NCBI GenBank assembly: GCA_003223875.1
Contig: QHWY01000101.1
Span: forward strand, 1 to 43,314
Source: Acidobacteriota bacterium
GTDB lineage: Bacteria > Acidobacteriota > Terriglobia > 20CM-2-55-15
DNA length: 43,314 nt
Reading direction: 5' to 3'
The translations under genes and the position numbers were made by a program. The notes under the pieces are model-generated. The model made no database searches and was not told the origin of the DNA. It saw only the letters and a program-made list of their open reading frames with translations. The stretch's first letter is position 1. Each line of letters starts with the position of its first letter. This document shows, one piece after another, positions 1-9,890 of the stretch.

Positions 1-2
1 CT

Positions 3-1445
3 CTCACCGGTAAGGACGGATCTTTCTCGATTCCGAATCTTTTTGCCGGTCAGTACTCGGTGAAGATTTCCATGCCTCAGTTCCTGCCGGCGTTGAAACA
101 AGGCATTCAATTGAACGCGGGCGGGACTGTTATGCTGACCGTGAGTCTGCAAAATGCAATGGACATGGTTCGCCGCGCTGTTTCGCGTGAGCAAGCGCAA
201 TCGGATGACATTGTCTGGACTCTTCGAAGTTCCCGCTCGACCCAACCGGTATTGCGACTTGTCGACACGAGGCGGAAGCCGGAGGGCACATCAAAAGCAC
301 CTGCGGGCCCCGACTATTCCGGTTATTTTCAGGTCTACTCGAAGTCAGTGGAGACGTCCTCAGGCGTGACTCAAGGACTCGGCTCGCAATTTTCCGTAAC
401 GCTGCCGGTGGACGCAAGTTCTCAGGTCACGGTTCACGGCCAATACAACGAAGCTCCCATGCAGCCGCGCGGCTTTGGTGCGAGCTATGAATTCGTCCCA
501 GCCAGCCATCACAAAGCCGAAATCGGCATGAATCTGCGCCAAGGGGCCTTGTTCGGAGACCCGCTAGAATCCGATTCCTCGCGCGAAGTTCAACTCCGCT
601 ATGGCGAAAATTTCCAGTGGTCGGATCATTTTGTGTTGAATTACGGCGCCGAAGCCGGACGCGCTGGATTGATCGCGGGAACCAGCTACTTGCGTCCGCG
701 ATTTGGAGTTTCCTGGGTTCCGGACGCTCATACGACGTTCACTGTCGGGATGTCTACGCAAGCGCCCACCGCAATCGACGACCCGGTTCGAGGTAAAGAG
801 TATTTTGATCGGACCCTCTATGTGCCGCCGGCGCTCGAGCGCTATTCGCATAGCGAGGCGGGACTGACCCGTATCCTGTTCGACAATACCGAAGTTTCCG
901 CTGCCGTATTTCGCGACCGCCTCGATACGCAGGCGGTATTCGTTGGTTCACCGGATGGACGGCCGAAAGTGTTCATTCTGGATACGAGCAATATGCCCTC
1001 CCAGGGCATCCGGGTGCACGCGAATCGGCAATTTCGCAATTTCGAGGCCGGTATCGGTTTCACCTCGGTGACGGGTGTGGGTCTGGATGTAAATTCTTCT
1101 CCGGAATCGTTTAGAACGCAACTCACCCGCCGGCAGTTTCAAATGGCGTCGGCCCGGTTTAAAGCCAAAGTCGATATGACGCAAACCGAAATTACGACGG
1201 TTTACCGATGGACTTCGGCCGTGTCCGCGTCGCGTTTGGACCCATACCAACGGTTGGTGGAATATAACGATCCGACTCTGAGCGTTTCCATAGCGCAAAA
1301 TTTGCCAGCCTGGCGGATGTTCCCCGGCAAGGTTCAGGCCATCCTTGATGCCCGCAACCTGCTGGATCAATGCCAGGGTTCCCAGCACACCCAATTCGGT
1401 CAGTATCCCAGACTGCTCAAAGGCGGGATCAACATCCGCTTCTGA
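3..1445 (+). CDS. TonB-receptor-like outer-membrane barrel protein, 3' part (5' end outside window)
   Basis: The reading frame is open to the left edge of the window, so the true start lies upstream; a GTG at 60 is internal. The first ~40 visible residues (a GKDGSF-type turn, then IPNLFAGQYSVKI) read as the end of a carboxypeptidase-regulatory-like beta-sandwich. A low-complexity linker follows, then about 350 residues of alternating amphipathic strands ending in a NLLDQ motif and a C-terminal GGINIRF, with Phe as the last residue as in outer-membrane barrels. Acidobacteria carry many such CarboxypepD_reg/TonB-barrel proteins, usually for uptake of or binding to polymers. No TonB box or complete plug is visible because the N-terminus is missing. 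Substrate is unknown. It could also be a TonB-independent barrel. Confidence 0.7.
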   Translation, partial: LTGKDGSFSIPNLFAGQYSVKISMPQFLPALKQGIQLNAGGTVMLTVSLQNAMDMVRRAVSREQAQSDDIVWTLRSSRSTQPVLRLVDTRRKPEGTSKAPAGPDYSGYFQVYSKSVETSSGVTQGLGSQFSVTLPVDASSQVTVHGQYNEAPMQPRGFGASYEFVPASHHKAEIGMNLRQGALFGDPLESDSSREVQLRYGENFQWSDHFVLNYGAEAGRAGLIAGTSYLRPRFGVSWVPDAHTTFTVGMSTQAPTAIDDPVRGKEYFDRTLYVPPALERYSHSEAGLTRILFDNTEVSAAVFRDRLDTQAVFVGSPDGRPKVFILDTSNMPSQGIRVHANRQFRNFEAGIGFTSVTGVGLDVNSSPESFRTQLTRRQFQMASARFKAKVDMTQTEITTVYRWTSAVSASRLDPYQRLVEYNDPTLSVSIAQNLPAWRMFPGKVQAILDARNLLDQCQGSQHTQFGQYPRLLKGGINIRF

Positions 1446-1491
1446 GATTTGTACACTATTTCCAAATTCCATATTCTCTAGGTATTGATAT

Positions 1492-1520
1492 CGCTAAAGT
1501 TAGCGTTATCTTTATTATTT
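1492..1520 (+). terminator. weak stem-loop plus T-rich tail after the barrel gene
   Basis: CGCTAA and TTAGCG form a short perfect inverted repeat at 1492-1505, followed by the T-rich stretch TTATCTTTATTATTT. It lies 47 bp after the barrel-gene stop and could be a weak intrinsic terminator. The stem is only 5-6 bp, so an operator for the following kinase gene is an alternative. Confidence 0.3.
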
Positions 1521-1563
1521 CCTGGAAGGCGGTGTGCTAACCTGATTCAGCCCGACACTAAAA

Positions 1564-4308
1564 ATGCGAAGGAAAGTTTGGTCTGTAAAGTACGTCGCGA
1601 CTGTTTTGCTGACAGTGACTGTCCTCATTTTGGGGGGTATCAATGCGCAGCAGAAGCGCCGGTATATTTCGCCCGATGACGGAGCATCGTGGATTCACGG
1701 GACGGATGGGGTTCAGGCCCGGCTGGTGGTTCCCCACGGTCCGGCGGAGAAGGCAGGTATCCGCCTCGGCGACGTGCTCAAAGCGATCAACGGCCAAACT
1801 GTCCAAAATGACCGTCACGTGACGCGAGTTCTTTATGAACTAGGGGTTTGGTCGAGGGCGACGTATACGCTGAATCGCGATGGCAAGGAGTTCGATACGA
1901 CTGTGGTCGTCGGGCCTCCGGCCGAACAAGTTCTGCGGCACCAGAAATACCTGGAGATTATCGGACTTCTCTACTTCATCGTCGGCTGCTTCGTTTTATT
2001 GAAGCGGTCCCGGGCTCCGCATGCTCTGCACTTCTATCTGGTTTGCCTGACCTCCTTCGTTTTTTACGCATTCCACTTTACGGGTAAACTCAATCCTTTC
2101 GACTGGACCATATTTTGGTCGGATTTGGGCGCGAGCCTGCTTCTACCGCCGCTGTTTCTCCACTTCTGTCTTGAATTCCCGGCGCGCAACAAGTGGATCG
2201 AGCGATGGCATGGCTTGTTATATTTGATTTATCTGCCTGCCGGAGTGATCTTGATCCTCCAGTTGGCATTCATCAACGGCATCGTCGGTTTGCTGCCGTC
2301 ACCGATTGTTCTGCGTGATGTTCTGGATACTTTCGGGGACTTTCACTTCGGCTTGTACTTTGTTTTGAGCGCGGCTGTTTTGTTCAAAACATACCGAACG
2401 GTCAAAACTCCGGAATTGCGCCAGCAGATGAAATGGGTTACTCGCGGGACCGCTCTGGGCGCCATTCCGTACTTTGTCCTTCAGTCTGTGCCACGGCTGT
2501 CGGGAAGCATTGCGCAGAGCTATATCGACTTTTCCATCTTTCCGCTGGTACTGATCCCGATTTCGTTCGGGTACGCCATACACCGGTATCGATTGACGGA
2601 TGTCGATATCATTTTCAAACGCGGCGTCACCTATACACTCGCGACCGCCTGCGTCATCGGCCTCTATGCCACAGTGGTTGTTGTCGTCGGCGAGCTTCTG
2701 GGAGCAGGTTTCGAGCCGTTGAGCGTGGTTGCGCGAGTGATCGCGACGATCGTAGCGGCGCTGCTTTTCGCTCCGATCAAGGATCAATTCCAGATTTGGC
2801 TGGATAAATTTTTCTATCGCGACCGCTACGATCTGCGGCAAACCCTGATTGATTTCGGCAGAACACTCGGGTCCGAAATCGATTTCGACAACATGCTCGA
2901 CCGGATCATCGATCGCCTTGGCCGCGCATTGTTCGTTGAGCGCTCCGCAATTTTCCTGGAAGATCCATTCGATCCTTCGCGGTTTGTCCCAGCGAAAACA
3001 TCGGGATTGACGATTCCGGAGGGAACCAATTTTTCATTTCTGACATCCGTACCGGGCCGGCCGTACATCTTTTTCGAGACGGACGTCTACGATCTGAACT
3101 ACTTCATACCTTGTCGCGCCAAAGATCGAGTGATTGCCTATATCGGGTTGGGGCGCACGCATAACGGCGATTATTTGACAAGCGAGGACCTGGAGCTTCT
3201 CGAGACGGTTTCCGATTACATCGGCATCGCGTTGGAAAACGCGCGTCTCTACCGGTCCCTCGAACAAAAGGCATCGGAATACGAGAGCTTGAAAGACTTC
3301 AGCGAAAATATTATCGAATCCATTAATGTGGGAGTGGTCGTCGAAGATGTTGAAGGGCAGATCGTGGGCTGGAACAGGGCGTTGGAATCGCTCACCGGCC
3401 GCAGCCGTACTCAAATGTTGGAGCGCCGGACGGAAGAGATTATCCCGGCACATTTTTTGCAGCGGCTCCACGAGAACCGCCATCTCTACAAACAGGCGTG
3501 GAACAATTTGATCGTCAATTTTTCGGCTACCTCATTGGTCGATAAAGCAGGAAGCACGCGCGGAACGCTGATTATTGTCGATAACATTACCGATCGCATC
3601 CGCCTCGAAGATCAATTGATCCAAAACGAGAAGTTGACATCGATCGGCCTTCTGGCCGCCGGTGTCGCGCACGAAGTCAATACCCCGCTCGCCGTCATTT
3701 CGAGCTATTCGCAAATGCTGCGGAAGGAAATCAGTTCGGACGATCCCAGGCACAAGTTATTAGAGAAGATTACGAAACAGACATTCCGCGCATCGGAAAT
3801 CGTGAACAACCTCCTGAATTTTTCTCGAACGAATGCGACCGAGTTTGCCGAAGTGGACATCCACCAGGTGATTGCCGATACGCTTTCGCTGCTCGATCAC
3901 CAATTCAAAAGCGCTCGCGTTTGCGTCGATCGCGAGCTGCGGGCGGAATATCCGGTTGTGTTCGCCAACGCAGGCAAACTCCAGCAAGTCTTTCTGAATC
4001 TATTCGTCAATGCGCGCGACGCAATGCCGGAAGGTGGCGAGCTGCGGGTTCTAACCGAGACCGTCGACTCGAAGCTTGAGATCATCGTTCAGGACACGGG
4101 CGTCGGTATCAGCCGTGAGAATATCCAGAAAATCTACGACCCATTCTTCACCACAAAAGCGGCCGGTAAAGGCACAGGACTTGGACTTTCGGTCAGCTAT
4201 GGGATCGTTCAAGAGCACGGTGGCAATATCTCCGTAGATAGCAAGCCGGGCATCGGAACATCCTTCAAATTAGAACTACCTTTGGTAAGGAAACCAGTGA
4301 ATGTCTAG
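1564..4308 (+). CDS. Membrane sensor histidine kinase with N-terminal PDZ, multi-TM, GAF, PAS, HisKA and HATPase domains
   Basis: Residues 8-28 are a membrane anchor. Residues ~35-120 look like a PDZ domain (VVPHGPAEKAGIRLGDVLKAING). About eight hydrophobic segments follow between ~130 and 405. A GAF-like domain lies at ~425-560 and a PAS domain at ~575-685 (SINVGVVVEDVEGQIVGWN). The H-box GVAHEVNTPLAVI places the phosphorylated His at 703. The ATPase domain has the N-box (NLFVNARDAMPEGG), DTGVGIS near 844 and GKGTGLGLS. The H-box and ATPase are of the NtrB type. The stop codon overlaps the start of the next gene, an NtrC-type regulator, by 8 bp, so the two form a translationally coupled pair. 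A periplasmic PDZ as input module suggests sensing of protein C-termini or envelope stress; this is inference. No clear Shine-Dalgarno precedes ATG 1564. Confidence 0.9.
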   Translation: MRRKVWSVKYVATVLLTVTVLILGGINAQQKRRYISPDDGASWIHGTDGVQARLVVPHGPAEKAGIRLGDVLKAINGQTVQNDRHVTRVLYELGVWSRATYTLNRDGKEFDTTVVVGPPAEQVLRHQKYLEIIGLLYFIVGCFVLLKRSRAPHALHFYLVCLTSFVFYAFHFTGKLNPFDWTIFWSDLGASLLLPPLFLHFCLEFPARNKWIERWHGLLYLIYLPAGVILILQLAFINGIVGLLPSPIVLRDVLDTFGDFHFGLYFVLSAAVLFKTYRTVKTPELRQQMKWVTRGTALGAIPYFVLQSVPRLSGSIAQSYIDFSIFPLVLIPISFGYAIHRYRLTDVDIIFKRGVTYTLATACVIGLYATVVVVVGELLGAGFEPLSVVARVIATIVAALLFAPIKDQFQIWLDKFFYRDRYDLRQTLIDFGRTLGSEIDFDNMLDRIIDRLGRALFVERSAIFLEDPFDPSRFVPAKTSGLTIPEGTNFSFLTSVPGRPYIFFETDVYDLNYFIPCRAKDRVIAYIGLGRTHNGDYLTSEDLELLETVSDYIGIALENARLYRSLEQKASEYESLKDFSENIIESINVGVVVEDVEGQIVGWNRALESLTGRSRTQMLERRTEEIIPAHFLQRLHENRHLYKQAWNNLIVNFSATSLVDKAGSTRGTLIIVDNITDRIRLEDQLIQNEKLTSIGLLAAGVAHEVNTPLAVISSYSQMLRKEISSDDPRHKLLEKITKQTFRASEIVNNLLNFSRTNATEFAEVDIHQVIADTLSLLDHQFKSARVCVDRELRAEYPVVFANAGKLQQVFLNLFVNARDAMPEGGELRVLTETVDSKLEIIVQDTGVGISRENIQKIYDPFFTTKAAGKGTGLGLSVSYGIVQEHGGNISVDSKPGIGTSFKLELPLVRKPVNV

Positions 4309-5725
4309 ACGAAAAGGTGTGGTCCTCATCATTGATGATGAGGAGGAAATCAGAGAAAGCATTGAATTGCTGCTGAACTCTGAGGGCCTTTCCACAGCTA
4401 CGGCGGCAAGCGGCGAAGGGGGCCTGAAAAAGATCGAAGAAAATTCTTATGACGCCGTTTTGTTGGATTTGATGCTGCCGGGCAAATCCGGCATAGATGT
4501 GCAGAAGGACATCAAACGGATCGATCCGACCCTTCCCATCATTATTATTACCGCAATCGGCGCCGTGGAAACTGCGGTTACGGCAATCAAAGAAGGATCC
4601 TTCGATTACATCACCAAGCCCTGGAATAATGAGAAATTGGTCGTCATTGTTATCAACGCAATCAAGCAGCGCCAATTGTTGAGTGAAAACATGCAGCTTC
4701 GCCGGGCGCTGAAGGAGCGGTTCGGATACGAGAATATTGTCGGTAAGAGCGAAAAGATACTTCGAGTGCTCGACCTCGTTACCCAGGTTGCGGCAAGCCG
4801 CAGTACGGTTCTCATCCAGGGGGAGAGCGGCACCGGCAAGGAGCTTGTGGCGAAAGCCATCCACCTGAAGAGCCCGCGGGCCGACAAAGCGTTTGTTCCG
4901 GTGAACAGCGGCAGCGTGCCTGTGGATCTTCTGGAAAGCACGCTGTTTGGCCATGTGCGGGGAGCGTTCACGAGCGCGATCGCATCGAAGCGCGGCTTGT
5001 TTGAGGTGGCCGATCAGGGAACGATCTTTTTCGATGAAATCGGCACGATCAGCGTGGAGACGCAAGCGAAGCTGCTTCGCGTCATTCAGGAAAAGGAGTT
5101 CATGCGGCTTGGGGGCGTCGATACAATCAAAGTCGATGCCCGCATCATCGCCGCGACGAATGTCGATTTGAAGAGGCTGGTCGAAGAAGGCCGGTTCCGG
5201 GAAGATCTGTATTACCGCTTGAACGTGATCAACGTTCAAGTTCCCCCGCTTCGCGAACGTAGAGAAGACATTCCAGCCCTGGTCGAATTCTTTACGAAGA
5301 AATATTGCGTAGAGAACCTGAAGCCGCCTTACAGGTTCAGCTCCGAAGCGCTGAAGGTTTTAATGGATTACCACTGGCCGGGCAACGTGCGCGAACTCGA
5401 GAACGTTGTTGAGCGCGCGGTAGTTCTTTCGCCGGACGAGATCATCGGGCGGGATCTGTTACCGGAGGCCATCGTCTCCCCATCTTCGAGATTCGCTTCT
5501 CTGTCGTCCTTCCCACTCAGAAAGGACACGTCGTTGTTCGAGATCCTCGATGCATTTGAACGTCGCGTCATCATCGAAATGCTCGAGCAGGCTGGATGGA
5601 GCCAGACCGAAGCCGCTGATAATTTCAAAATTCCGCTTTCGACGCTGAACCAGAAAATCAAACGGCATGGAATCGAAATCAAAAAGAAGCGAGAGAGACC
5701 TGCCGTCGTCCCCACCACGAAGTAG
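4301..5725 (+). CDS. NtrC-family sigma-54-dependent response regulator with GAFTSA variant
   Basis: The receiver domain spans residues 1-120, with acidic pair D12/D13, phosphoacceptor D56 (VLLDLMLPG) and the conserved Lys in ITKPWN. The AAA+ domain spans ~140-380, with Walker A GESGTGKE near 174, Walker B TIFFDEIG and sensor motif [11 protein letters not shown]. The C-terminal Fis-type helix-turn-helix reads [27 protein letters not shown]. The sigma-54 contact loop at 221-226 is GAFTSA instead of GAFTGA. The protein should act on sigma-54 promoters after phosphorylation by the overlapping upstream kinase. The regulon is not visible in this window; pta follows after only 5 bp and may be co-transcribed. 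Confidence 0.93.
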   Translation: MSRRKGVVLIIDDEEEIRESIELLLNSEGLSTATAASGEGGLKKIEENSYDAVLLDLMLPGKSGIDVQKDIKRIDPTLPIIIITAIGAVETAVTAIKEGSFDYITKPWNNEKLVVIVINAIKQRQLLSENMQLRRALKERFGYENIVGKSEKILRVLDLVTQVAASRSTVLIQGESGTGKELVAKAIHLKSPRADKAFVPVNSGSVPVDLLESTLFGHVRGAFTSAIASKRGLFEVADQGTIFFDEIGTISVETQAKLLRVIQEKEFMRLGGVDTIKVDARIIAATNVDLKRLVEEGRFREDLYYRLNVINVQVPPLRERREDIPALVEFFTKKYCVENLKPPYRFSSEALKVLMDYHWPGNVRELENVVERAVVLSPDEIIGRDLLPEAIVSPSSRFASLSSFPLRKDTSLFEILDAFERRVIIEMLEQAGWSQTEAADNFKIPLSTLNQKIKRHGIEIKKKRERPAVVPTTK

Positions 5726-5730
5726 CCCTC

Positions 5731-6705
5731 ATGCCAGACATATTGCGTGAGCTACGTCAGCGCTCGGCAAAGCAGCCGAAGCGTATCGTCTATCCTGAGG
5801 CGGCAGATCCTCGCGTGCTTCGTGCCGTTATGCAGATTGTCGAAATGCGGATGGCCAAGCCGATTCTGGTGGGTTCGGCCCCGGCAGTCGAAAAGAAGGC
5901 TCAAGAGCTTGGAATCAAACTTTCGCATATCGAGGTGATCGATTCCGGCAATCCGGCGCTGGGCGATCGGTATGCACGTTGGCTCCTTCCCGAATGGAAA
6001 TCGCGCGGCACCACCGAAATGGAAGCCGTCGAGCGTCTGCAAAATCCGATGTATTTCGCCTGTGCGATGGTGCGGGCGGGAGATGCCGACGGGTTTGTGG
6101 GAGGCGCGGCCACAACGACTGCCGAAACTGTTCGCGCCGCGATTCACTGCATCGGTCTCAGCGAGAGCTCAAAGACCGTGTCGAGTTTCTTTTTAATGGC
6201 ATTACCCCACACGAATCTGATTTTTGCGGATTGTGCCGTAATTCCAACGCCAACCACCACCCAACTGGCCGACATCGCTTCCGACGCCGCACACCATGCG
6301 CGCATTTTTTTGCAAACCGAACCGCGCGTGGCCTTTCTATCGTTCTCAACGAAGGGTAGCGCGCAGCATGCGTCGATTGACCGGGTTCGCGAGGCAGTGG
6401 CCACAGTGAAGTCCCGGCATCCGGAGTTGGTTGTGGACGGTGAGCTTCAGGCCGATGCGGCGCTCGTGCCCGAGATTGCCCTCGCGAAAGCGCCGACAAG
6501 CGCGGTCAAAGGCCGGGCGAATACGCTCATCTTTCCTGACCTGCAGTCGGGAAACATCGGTTATAAGCTGACGGAACGCCTCGCGGGCGCGAGAGCGATT
6601 GGGCCGATACTGCAGGGTCTTCGGAAGCCGGCGAACGACTTATCGCGAGGTTGTTCGGTAGAAGACATCATCGACGTGACGGCGATAACGTCACTGCAAT
6701 CCTAA
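5731..6705 (+). CDS. pta: Phosphate acetyltransferase
   Basis: This 324-residue protein matches the single-domain PTA/PTB family in length and motifs: [15 protein letters not shown] at the N-terminus, [45 protein letters not shown] and the C-terminal [17 protein letters not shown]. The enzyme interconverts acetyl-CoA and acetyl phosphate in the cytoplasm. No acetate kinase is adjacent, and acetyl-CoA synthetase is encoded about 12 kb away. The gene begins 5 bp after the NtrC-type regulator. Acetyl phosphate can phosphorylate response regulators, so the proximity may be meaningful, but that is speculation. A phosphate butyryltransferase is a less likely alternative. The 3' end overlaps the convergent fmdB-like gene by 3 bp. 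Confidence 0.93.
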   Translation: MPDILRELRQRSAKQPKRIVYPEAADPRVLRAVMQIVEMRMAKPILVGSAPAVEKKAQELGIKLSHIEVIDSGNPALGDRYARWLLPEWKSRGTTEMEAVERLQNPMYFACAMVRAGDADGFVGGAATTTAETVRAAIHCIGLSESSKTVSSFFLMALPHTNLIFADCAVIPTPTTTQLADIASDAAHHARIFLQTEPRVAFLSFSTKGSAQHASIDRVREAVATVKSRHPELVVDGELQADAALVPEIALAKAPTSAVKGRANTLIFPDLQSGNIGYKLTERLAGARAIGPILQGLRKPANDLSRGCSVEDIIDVTAITSLQS

Positions 6706-6935
6706 TCCAAGGCGCAGGAGCCGGGCTGGGCGGCACCACACCTGCCGCAGCTTCCATCGGGCGCAGCGAAATCCGTTGCCCCTGATGCTGATGATCCGGC
6801 AACAGCAAAAACCGAAAGTTGTTTCTCGACCTTGGCGCTGTTGCAGTGTGCGCAGTCGACGATCGAGTCGTAGCGCGGGACGATCTTTTCGAAAGCCCGG
6901 CCGCAGTCTTTACAGAGATATTCAAAAATCGGCAT
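6702..6935 (-). CDS. FmdB-type zinc-ribbon protein
   Basis: This 77-residue protein starts [19 protein letters not shown], the signature of the FmdB/CxxC_CxxC_SSSS zinc-ribbon family, with CKDC and CAHC as the metal knuckles. A second Cys cluster (SCGRCG) lies near the C-terminus. Family members are small putative regulators or metal-binding accessory proteins of unknown mechanism. It lies 12 bp downstream of the TolB-like gene on the same strand and probably ends that transcript. Confidence 0.85.
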   Translation of the reverse strand: MPIFEYLCKDCGRAFEKIVPRYDSIVDCAHCNSAKVEKQLSVFAVAGSSASGATDFAAPDGSCGRCGAAQPGSCALD

Positions 6936-6947
6936 ACGTTTTACCTA

Positions 6948-8024
6948 TCAGTTGCTCGCCGCTGCTTTGTCAAGCCAATCGGCGATAAAGATATTCGTGC
7001 TGCCTTCAGTCGGCGCGTTCCGGTTCGAGGCCCAAATGATGTGCTTCCCATCATTGGTAAACATCGGGAAACCGTCGAAGGCTTCATCAAACGTAACCTG
7101 CTCCAACCCTGTCCCATCCCTGTTGATCAGGAACAGATCGAAATTGGGGCTTCGCGGATTTGGATTGTTCACGTTCGAAGCGAAAATGATCTGCCGCCCA
7201 TTCGGATGGAAATACGGAGCAAAATTGGCTGCACCATTGCTCGTAATCTGCCGCTGATCGCTGCCGTCGGCGCGCATGACCATCAGTTCCAATTTTACTG
7301 GCATCACAAGATTCTTGGCGAAAAGTTCTTTGTATCGCGCGACGTCCTGTGGGCTCTTGGGCCGGCTCGCGCGCCACACAATCCACTGGCCGTCTTGGGA
7401 GTGCCAGGCGCCGCCGTCGTAGCCCAGCTCGTGCGTTAGGCGGCGTTGCTGGGTTCCATCGATATTCATGTCGTAAATTTCCAGATCGCCGTCGCGCGCG
7501 GAGGTAAAAACGATCTTCTTGCCGTCGGTCGAGATCGTGCCTTCGGCATCATATCCGTTAGCTGTTGTGAGCCGCTTCAGATCGGTCCCGTCGGGCTTGG
7601 CAGAAAAGATGTCGAATGTTGGGTAAATCGGCCAAACATAACCTTCCGATCGATCGGCGGGCGGCGGACAGTCGGGCGAACCCAGATGAGTGGATGCGTA
7701 GATAATCCGTTTGCCGTCGGGTGTGAAATACCCGCAACTGGTGCGTCCTTTTCCCGTGCTGACCATCTTCACATTGGAACCATCGCGGTTCATCGTGAAA
7801 ATCTGATCGCACTTGATCTGGTCGCGCGTGGATTGAAAGATAATTTTTTGCCCGTCCAGCGACCAATAGGCCTCAGCGTTGTCGCCTCCGAAACTGAGCT
7901 GGCGGATGTTGCGCAGATGGACTTCCTTTGGATGCGGACGCAGGGTCTGTGGCTTCGCGATGTATATGCCGCCTCCAACGCAAGCTGCGATGATTGCGAT
8001 CGTAATAATGCGCGTGAGATTCAT
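6948..8024 (-). CDS. TolB-like WD40/PD40 beta-propeller protein, membrane anchored
   Basis: An N-terminal hydrophobic segment (residues 4-22) acts as signal anchor. After it come about six repeats of the PD40 type, each with a core such as AYWSLDGQKIIFQSTRD, YFTPDGKRIIYAST, TISTDGKKIVFTSARDGDLEIY, YFHPNGRQIIFAS or MFTNDGKHIIWASNRN. These form a six-bladed TolB-like propeller, presumably periplasmic. The gene starts 3 bp downstream of the M28 peptidase stop, so the two are very likely co-transcribed and may act together on extracytoplasmic peptides. Peptidase-linked propellers are common, but this protein has no hydrolase domain of its own. Confidence 0.85.
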   Translation of the reverse strand: MNLTRIITIAIIAACVGGGIYIAKPQTLRPHPKEVHLRNIRQLSFGGDNAEAYWSLDGQKIIFQSTRDQIKCDQIFTMNRDGSNVKMVSTGKGRTSCGYFTPDGKRIIYASTHLGSPDCPPPADRSEGYVWPIYPTFDIFSAKPDGTDLKRLTTANGYDAEGTISTDGKKIVFTSARDGDLEIYDMNIDGTQQRRLTHELGYDGGAWHSQDGQWIVWRASRPKSPQDVARYKELFAKNLVMPVKLELMVMRADGSDQRQITSNGAANFAPYFHPNGRQIIFASNVNNPNPRSPNFDLFLINRDGTGLEQVTFDEAFDGFPMFTNDGKHIIWASNRNAPTEGSTNIFIADWLDKAAASN

Positions 8025-8027
8025 CGA

Positions 8028-9866
8028 TTATCTCCTTGCTTCCAACGTAACGCTGACCTTTATATCCTGGCTGTTGCGCTTGACAACGACGGACACAACG
8101 TCGCCTGGCTTCTTCGACCGCAGGGCATATGTGAAATCGTACAGGTTCTCGATTGGCTTGCCGTCGAACTCCACCAGCAGATCGCCTTGCTTCAGGCCTG
8201 CTTTTGCCGCCGGACTATTGTTCTGAACGTCGGCGAAGAGGACGCCTTTCAAGTCGTCCCGGAAATCGGGCACCGAGCCAAAGTAAGGACCGTAACCGCC
8301 TCCGCTTCCCGCGGCCGCCGGCCGCGGTTGCTGCACTTCGACGTATTCGAGCCGCCCAGTATCGCCGGCAATTCTGTCCAGCGTCAGATACACGAGTGAA
8401 AGGACGCGGATTGCGCCGCCGGCATTGATCTTATCCGACGTGTCGGTCGGCTTATGGTAATCGGTATGCAAGCCCGAGAAGAAAAAGAGAACCGGCAGCT
8501 TTTTGGCATTAAACGACATGTGGTCGCTTGCGCCGTATCCCGAGTCGGAATAGTCGAGGTGCAAACCAGCGGAGTTGTTGAGATCCTCCAGCCACGATCT
8601 GAAATTCGGTGACGTGCCAACTCCGCCGATAAACAACCGATCGTTATTGACCCTGCCGATCATGTCCATGTTCAGCATGGCCATCGTGTTTTTTAAAGAA
8701 ATCGTCGGGTGATTTGCAAAATAGGAAGAGCCCAGCAATCCGGTCTCCTCCCCCGCGAACGTGATGAACAGAACAGACCGCTTCCATTCATGTTTATTCA
8801 TCGCAGCCAGTCTGGAAAGCTCCAACACGCCCGCGGTTCCGGAGGCGTTGTCGTCGGCTCCATGATGGATTTGTCCAAGCTGCGAAGGGGCAAGCGAGTT
8901 CCGATCTCCCAGGCCGAGATGATCGTAGTGCGCTCCGACGATGACCCATTCGTTTTCGAGTCCCGGGTCGGAGCCGGTTATCGCGGCAACGACATTCTTG
9001 ACCGTCTTTCTCGATCGAACGATTTCGGTAGCAATGTGTACGCGAGCCGGCAATTCAAACGATTGCGGCTGCAGATCGGTGTCGATCTTTCTTTGAATTG
9101 CTGCTAGATCTTTGGACGCGTCGGCTAAAGGCTTCAGCCAAGGCGCCCGTTTGGCGTGGACCGCCGGAATTCCCAAATCGTCCGTATCGGTTCCACGCGT
9201 GGTGCGGCCCACTTCTTCGTCCTCGTGATTGAAATCAGTAATGAAAATTATTCCGCGCGCGCCGTGCTGCTTCGCGTTGATGGCTTTATTGATGAAGGTG
9301 TTGTGTTGGGCCGAATTGAACGGGCTTCGATCCTGAGTTTCCCGCGGCTGATGCCGCAGAACCAGAACAACTTTACCATTCGCGTCGATGCCTTGATAAT
9401 CATCGTAATGCAATTCGGGCGCAGTGATTCCATATCCCGCGAAAACAAGGAGGCCATCGAACTCAGCGCTATTCGAGAACGGGATCGGCACGAAGTCTTC
9501 GTTGATCTTGAGATTGGTTCCATTCACCTGCAGTTCGGTCTTCGGTCCGGCTTGTGCGCCCGTCGTGATTTCAAAATGCTGAAAGTAGCTATTGTTGTCG
9601 CCCATCGGCCGCAGACCCCAAAGCCGAAACTGCGCGGCGATATAATCGGCGGCCTTGTCCAGTTCGGGCGACCCGTCGCCCCGGCCTTTCATTTCATCGC
9701 TGGCGAGATACTTGACCTGCTCGAGATATCGAGAGGCGGAGAGATCTCGAATCGCATCGCTGGCCGGATGCGTCTTCGGGACTGCAATGAGCGAGTGAAG
9801 GTACAGCGTGAAGACTGCTGCAGATACGGTCGTCATCACTGCGGCGGGATAATGTCGTTTTTCCAT
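8028..9866 (-). CDS. M28-family zinc aminopeptidase with C-terminal PDZ domain
   Basis: A signal peptide or anchor spans residues 9-28. A PA-like insert region follows (LLVFAGYGITAPELHYDDYQ, about residues 140-280). The M28 catalytic core then shows the co-catalytic zinc ligands in order: GAHYDHLG near 312, HGADDNASG near 335, FAGEETGLLG near 372, NMDMIGR near 400 and LHTDYHKPTDT near 470. The last ~85 residues form a PDZ domain (FADVQNNSPAAKAGLKQGDLLVEFDGKPIENL). The protein is probably an exported aminopeptidase cleaving N-terminal residues from peptides, with the PDZ domain placing substrate or partner. It heads a minus-strand operon with the TolB-like propeller and the FmdB-type gene. At 612 residues it has the usual length of PDZ-bearing M28 enzymes. 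Confidence 0.92.
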   Translation of the reverse strand: MEKRHYPAAVMTTVSAAVFTLYLHSLIAVPKTHPASDAIRDLSASRYLEQVKYLASDEMKGRGDGSPELDKAADYIAAQFRLWGLRPMGDNNSYFQHFEITTGAQAGPKTELQVNGTNLKINEDFVPIPFSNSAEFDGLLVFAGYGITAPELHYDDYQGIDANGKVVLVLRHQPRETQDRSPFNSAQHNTFINKAINAKQHGARGIIFITDFNHEDEEVGRTTRGTDTDDLGIPAVHAKRAPWLKPLADASKDLAAIQRKIDTDLQPQSFELPARVHIATEIVRSRKTVKNVVAAITGSDPGLENEWVIVGAHYDHLGLGDRNSLAPSQLGQIHHGADDNASGTAGVLELSRLAAMNKHEWKRSVLFITFAGEETGLLGSSYFANHPTISLKNTMAMLNMDMIGRVNNDRLFIGGVGTSPNFRSWLEDLNNSAGLHLDYSDSGYGASDHMSFNAKKLPVLFFFSGLHTDYHKPTDTSDKINAGGAIRVLSLVYLTLDRIAGDTGRLEYVEVQQPRPAAAGSGGGYGPYFGSVPDFRDDLKGVLFADVQNNSPAAKAGLKQGDLLVEFDGKPIENLYDFTYALRSKKPGDVVSVVVKRNSQDIKVSVTLEARR

Positions 9867-9890
9867 CGCTACCTTTTAGCACACTCCGGA

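Noticed and set aside
4265..5239. 324-codon minus-strand frame
   Set aside because: Antisense to the NtrC-type regulator; its Asp/His/Arg-rich composition is typical of a mirrored frame.
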